A stretch of 15,711 nucleotides of DNA from Bacteroidales bacterium (GTDB lineage Bacteria > Bacteroidota > Bacteroidia > Bacteroidales > UBA932): contig JAFZLP010000193.1 of the NCBI GenBank assembly GCA_017551405.1, positions 1 through 15,711 on the forward strand. Direction: 5' to 3'. This document shows, piece after piece, positions 13,224 to 15,711 of this stretch. The first letter of the stretch is position 1. Each line of letters starts with the position of its first letter. Below the pieces are notes generated by a model. That model did not search any database and was not told where the DNA came from. It was given only the letters and a program-made list of their open reading frames with translations. The position numbers and the translations under genes are program-made.

Positions 13224-15461
13224 ATGAGAAAGATTCTTCTATTGCTGGCCTTAGGGCTGGCCGTTGCGGCGTGCGGCCCGAAATCTTCGGACGATGCCGA
13301 GGCTCAGGCAGCCAAAGCATTGGCACAAAGGGTTTTAGGTTCCAAGGCGAGGCATTTCGTCTTCCAGACCGCAACATCTCCGGAAGCCGGAAAGGACTGG
13401 TACAGACTCTCCGGCAAGGGAGCGAAAATCGTGGTGGAAGGCAACAGCGCCAACTCCATGGCGGTGGCCCTCAACCACTATCTCAAGTACTATTGCAAAG
13501 TGGAGTACGGCTGGTTCCTGGGCGATTCCTTCTCCCTCCCCGCCAGGCTTCCGAAGCTCCCCGCTCCGGTGGAGGGCACTGCAAAGGTAAGGGACCGTTT
13601 CTTCCTCAATTACTGCACCTTCGGCTACACCATGCCGTGGTGGCAGTGGGCCGACTGGGAGCACTTCATAGACTGGATGGCGCTCAACGGTGTGAATCTG
13701 CCCCTGGCCATCACCGGACAGGAAAGCATCTGGTTCAAGATATGGACAGGAATGGGGCTTGACCCGGACGAGGTGAAAGCGTATTTCACCGGCCCGTCGC
13801 ATCTGCCCTGGCACCGCATGCAGAACATCGACCGCTGGGGAGGTCCCCTTCCCGACGGCTGGCTGGACAGGCAGCTGGAGCTCCAGAAGCAGATCTGCTC
13901 GCGTGAGCGCGAACTGAACATGAAGCCCGTACTGCCCGCATTTGCCGGCCACGTACCGGCAGAGCTGGCAAAGGTATGCCCCGATGCGAAACTGACCAAG
14001 CTGGAAGCATGGAGCGGTTATCCCGACGAATACGCCTGCACTTTCCTGGACCCGATGGATCCCCTTTACACGGAAATACAGAAGAAGTTCGTGGCGCTCG
14101 AAAGCGAGATCTACGGGACCGACCATATCTACGGCATCGACATCTTCAACGAACTCACTCCCCCCAGCTGGGAGCCCGATTACCTGGCCAGGGTGAGCAA
14201 GCAGGTCGACGAAAGCCTGCTCGCCGCGGATCCCGAAGCCATATGGCTGCAGATGGGCTGGATGTTCTACAACGACCGCGACAAGTGGACCGACGAGAGG
14301 GTCCACGCCTATCTCACCTCCTTCCCGGTGGAGAAGCAGCTCATGCTCGACTACTACTGTGAAAGGCAGGAGGTCTGGCGCCGCACCGACAAGTTCCACG
14401 GCGTGCCGTATATCTGGTGCTACCTTGGCAATTTCGGCGGCAACACCGCGATGGTGGGCCAGATCAGGCGCGTGAACCAGCTGATAGACAAGACCTTCGA
14501 AGAAGGCGGCAGCAATTTCACCGGCCTTGGAGCGACGCTCGAAGGCTTCGACTGCAATCCCTTCATGTATGAGTTCATCTTCGAGAAGGCATGGCAGGTT
14601 TCCTCCTGGCCCGACGGCGAAATCACCGATGTCACCGACAGCATTCCGCTGTGGACGGCGACGCTTGCCGAGCAGCGTGCCGGCGGCGCGTCCGAAGAGG
14701 CAATGGAGGCCTGGAAGATACTGATAGACAGCGTCTATATCGGCCGCTCCACTCCCGGACAGTCGCCTTATCTGAGCCAGAGGCCGAACATCGGCAAGTC
14801 TCGCACCTACTACTGCAACGCCAGGATCGAATACCGCAATTCCAACCTGGCGCTGGCACTGGAGAAGCTGCTGGAGGTGAACGGGAAGAATTCCGCCTAC
14901 ACCTTCGACCTCGCCAATGTCACCAGGCAGCTGCTGGCCAATTATTTCGGCGATCTCAAACTCCGCTACGACAAGGCTTACGAACAGAGGGACCGCGAGA
15001 CCATGAAAGCGCTTTCCGACGAGATGCTCTCCGTCATGGACGACATCGACCGGGTAATCGCCACTCACCCCTATTTCCTTGTGGGTAAATGGATTGCAGA
15101 CGCACGTTCGTGGGGCAGCACCCCGGAGGAAGAAGACTACTTCGAGTCGAACGCCCGCAACCTCATCACCACCTGGAGCGACAAGGACCAGCTGCTGAAC
15201 GACTACGCGGCACGTACCCTGAACGGACTCACCGCCACCTTCTACAAGGTGCGCTGGGAGATGTTCTTCAAGGCCATCGAAGCCTGCCTCGACGAGGGCG
15301 CGGAATGGGACGACGCCCACTACAACGCCTTCTGCGAGGATGTCACCACATTTGAGAAGAGCTGGTGGACCGACCGCACCGGAACCTTCCCGGCCAAGCC
15401 GGCAGGCGACGCAAAGGCCATTGCCGCAGAACTTTACGAAAAGTATAAAGACAAGATCTGA
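13224..15461 (+). CDS. GH89 alpha-N-acetylglucosaminidase, lipoprotein
   Basis: 745 aa. GH89 (NAGLU family) enzymes remove terminal alpha-linked GlcNAc with retention. The signal peptide ends in V-A-A-C17, so the enzyme is lipid-anchored in the envelope or on the surface. A small N-terminal alpha/beta domain (about 28-115) is followed by the catalytic barrel (about 125-465) opening with LNYCTFGYTMPWW (128-140) and WMALNGVNLPLAITGQE (151-167). The acid/base is E310 in IDIFNELTPPSW and the nucleophile E440 in LEGFD; their 130-residue separation equals that of human NAGLU E316 and E446. A helical C-terminal domain (about 470-745) follows. Only the catalytic module is present, with none of the carbohydrate-binding domains seen in secreted clostridial homologues. 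GCG alanine codons reappear here. Likely substrates are alpha-GlcNAc-capped mucin O-glycans or heparan-type chains; which one is not shown by the sequence. Confidence 0.95.
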   Translation: MRKILLLLALGLAVAACGPKSSDDAEAQAAKALAQRVLGSKARHFVFQTATSPEAGKDWYRLSGKGAKIVVEGNSANSMAVALNHYLKYYCKVEYGWFLGDSFSLPARLPKLPAPVEGTAKVRDRFFLNYCTFGYTMPWWQWADWEHFIDWMALNGVNLPLAITGQESIWFKIWTGMGLDPDEVKAYFTGPSHLPWHRMQNIDRWGGPLPDGWLDRQLELQKQICSRERELNMKPVLPAFAGHVPAELAKVCPDAKLTKLEAWSGYPDEYACTFLDPMDPLYTEIQKKFVALESEIYGTDHIYGIDIFNELTPPSWEPDYLARVSKQVDESLLAADPEAIWLQMGWMFYNDRDKWTDERVHAYLTSFPVEKQLMLDYYCERQEVWRRTDKFHGVPYIWCYLGNFGGNTAMVGQIRRVNQLIDKTFEEGGSNFTGLGATLEGFDCNPFMYEFIFEKAWQVSSWPDGEITDVTDSIPLWTATLAEQRAGGASEEAMEAWKILIDSVYIGRSTPGQSPYLSQRPNIGKSRTYYCNARIEYRNSNLALALEKLLEVNGKNSAYTFDLANVTRQLLANYFGDLKLRYDKAYEQRDRETMKALSDEMLSVMDDIDRVIATHPYFLVGKWIADARSWGSTPEEEDYFESNARNLITTWSDKDQLLNDYAARTLNGLTATFYKVRWEMFFKAIEACLDEGAEWDDAHYNAFCEDVTTFEKSWWTDRTGTFPAKPAGDAKAIAAELYEKYKDKI

Positions 15462-15496
15462 ACAGTATACCTGACCAGTACTTTTCATTAATGACC

Positions 15497-15537
15497 CTGC
15501 CGGTCCCGAAGTTATTTCGCGACCGGCAGTTTTTTTT
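15497..15537 (+). terminator. Intrinsic terminator after the GH89 gene
   Basis: CTGCCGGTC (15497-15505) pairs with GACCGGCAG (15521-15529); inside it CGAA and TTCG can add 4 bp around a GTTAT loop. Eight T follow. It ends the utilisation locus 36 nt after the GH89 stop and runs straight into the radA promoter. Confidence 0.92.
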
Positions 15538-15538
15538 G

Positions 15539-15546
15539 TATCTTTG
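15539..15546 (+). promoter_or_regulatory. -7 promoter element of radA
   Basis: TATCTTTG exactly fits TAnnTTTG and ends 6 nt before the radA ATG. It begins one base after the terminator T-run, so any -33 contact (a poor TTTC/TTCG at about 15515-15519) lies inside the terminator stem-loop. Confidence 0.65.
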
Positions 15547-15552
15547 AACGTT

Positions 15553-15711
15553 ATGGCCAAGACGAAGACTGTTTGGTACTGCACCAATTGCGGAAACGAG
15601 TATCCCCAGTTCCTGGGAAGGTGCCCCGCGTGCGGGGAATGGAACACCATGAAGGAGATGACGGTGGAGCCGAAGAAGGCATCTGCCGGCACGAAGGGCG
15701 TGGCAAAGGCC
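15553..15711 (+). CDS. radA: DNA repair protein RadA (Sms), N-terminal part only
   Basis: The first 53 codons are inside the window; the gene continues past the right edge. RadA is a RecA-like ATPase helping branch migration in recombinational repair. The start MAKTKTVWYCTNCG and the block GRCPACGEWNT (22-32) are the hallmark N-terminal zinc finger, with cysteines 10, 13, 24 and 27 (CxxC, 10 residues, CxxC). The Lys/Ala-rich stretch that follows is the usual linker to the ATPase domain, which is not visible here. Confidence 0.95.
   Translation, partial: MAKTKTVWYCTNCGNEYPQFLGRCPACGEWNTMKEMTVEPKKASAGTKGVAKA

Noticed and set aside
13335..15692. 785-codon open frame antisense to GH89 and running past both its ends
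   Set aside because: Its translation has no recognisable domain or signal and is low in complexity; strong C/G third-position bias on the coding strand removes antisense stop codons. It also crosses a terminator and the radA promoter.
1..15711. Mobile element, CRISPR array, tRNA or phage remnant
   Set aside because: No transposase motif, spaced direct repeats, tRNA-like cloverleaf or integrase was found on reading either strand.

Overview
The window comes from a GC-rich member of the Bacteroidota, most likely order Bacteroidales. The evidence is a SusC/SusD pair, lipoprotein signal peptides throughout, -7 promoter elements of the form TAnnTTTG, almost no Shine-Dalgarno sequences, and a lipoprotein of a family I recall as restricted to Bacteroidota. 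I cannot name a genus. It looks like ordinary chromosome: there is no insertion sequence, phage gene, CRISPR array, tRNA or rRNA that I can see.

Layout. On the minus strand at the left edge are ispF (isoprenoid biosynthesis) and a small lipoprotein, in one short operon, followed by a strong promoter for a leftward gene outside the window. A 41-nt divergent promoter region separates ispF from a tightly packed six-gene plus-strand operon (about 1.0-6.2 kb): a small single-span membrane protein, mutL, a rhomboid protease, a TsaC/Sua5-type tRNA t6A enzyme, rsmE and a lipoprotein apbE. Gene junctions there range from a 3-nt gap to an 8-nt overlap. apbE meets a convergent endonuclease/exonuclease/phosphatase-fold lipoprotein (6.2-7.0 kb) with no base between the two stop codons.

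From 7.1 to 15.5 kb lies a compact polysaccharide utilisation locus: SusC transporter, SusD lipoprotein, a third lipoprotein in the SusE/surface-glycan-binding position, and a lipidated GH89 alpha-N-acetylglucosaminidase. SusC/SusD would capture and import a glycan, the third protein would help bind it, and the GH89 enzyme would remove terminal alpha-linked GlcNAc, as found on some mucin O-glycans and on heparan sulfate. No sulfatase, lyase, other glycosidase or regulator is present, so the substrate is an inference from GH89 alone. A near-perfect intrinsic terminator sits between the binding protein and the GH89 gene, and codon usage changes at the same place, suggesting much lower enzyme output than transporter output. 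The window ends with a second terminator and the first 53 codons of radA.

The most interesting non-coding signal is that ispF, the mutL-operon leader gene and radA each have an exact TAnnTTTG element ending precisely 6 nt before the ATG. This predicts leaderless or nearly leaderless mRNAs. No gene-free stretch exceeds 300 bases; the largest gap is the 124-nt divergent region at 7022-7145.
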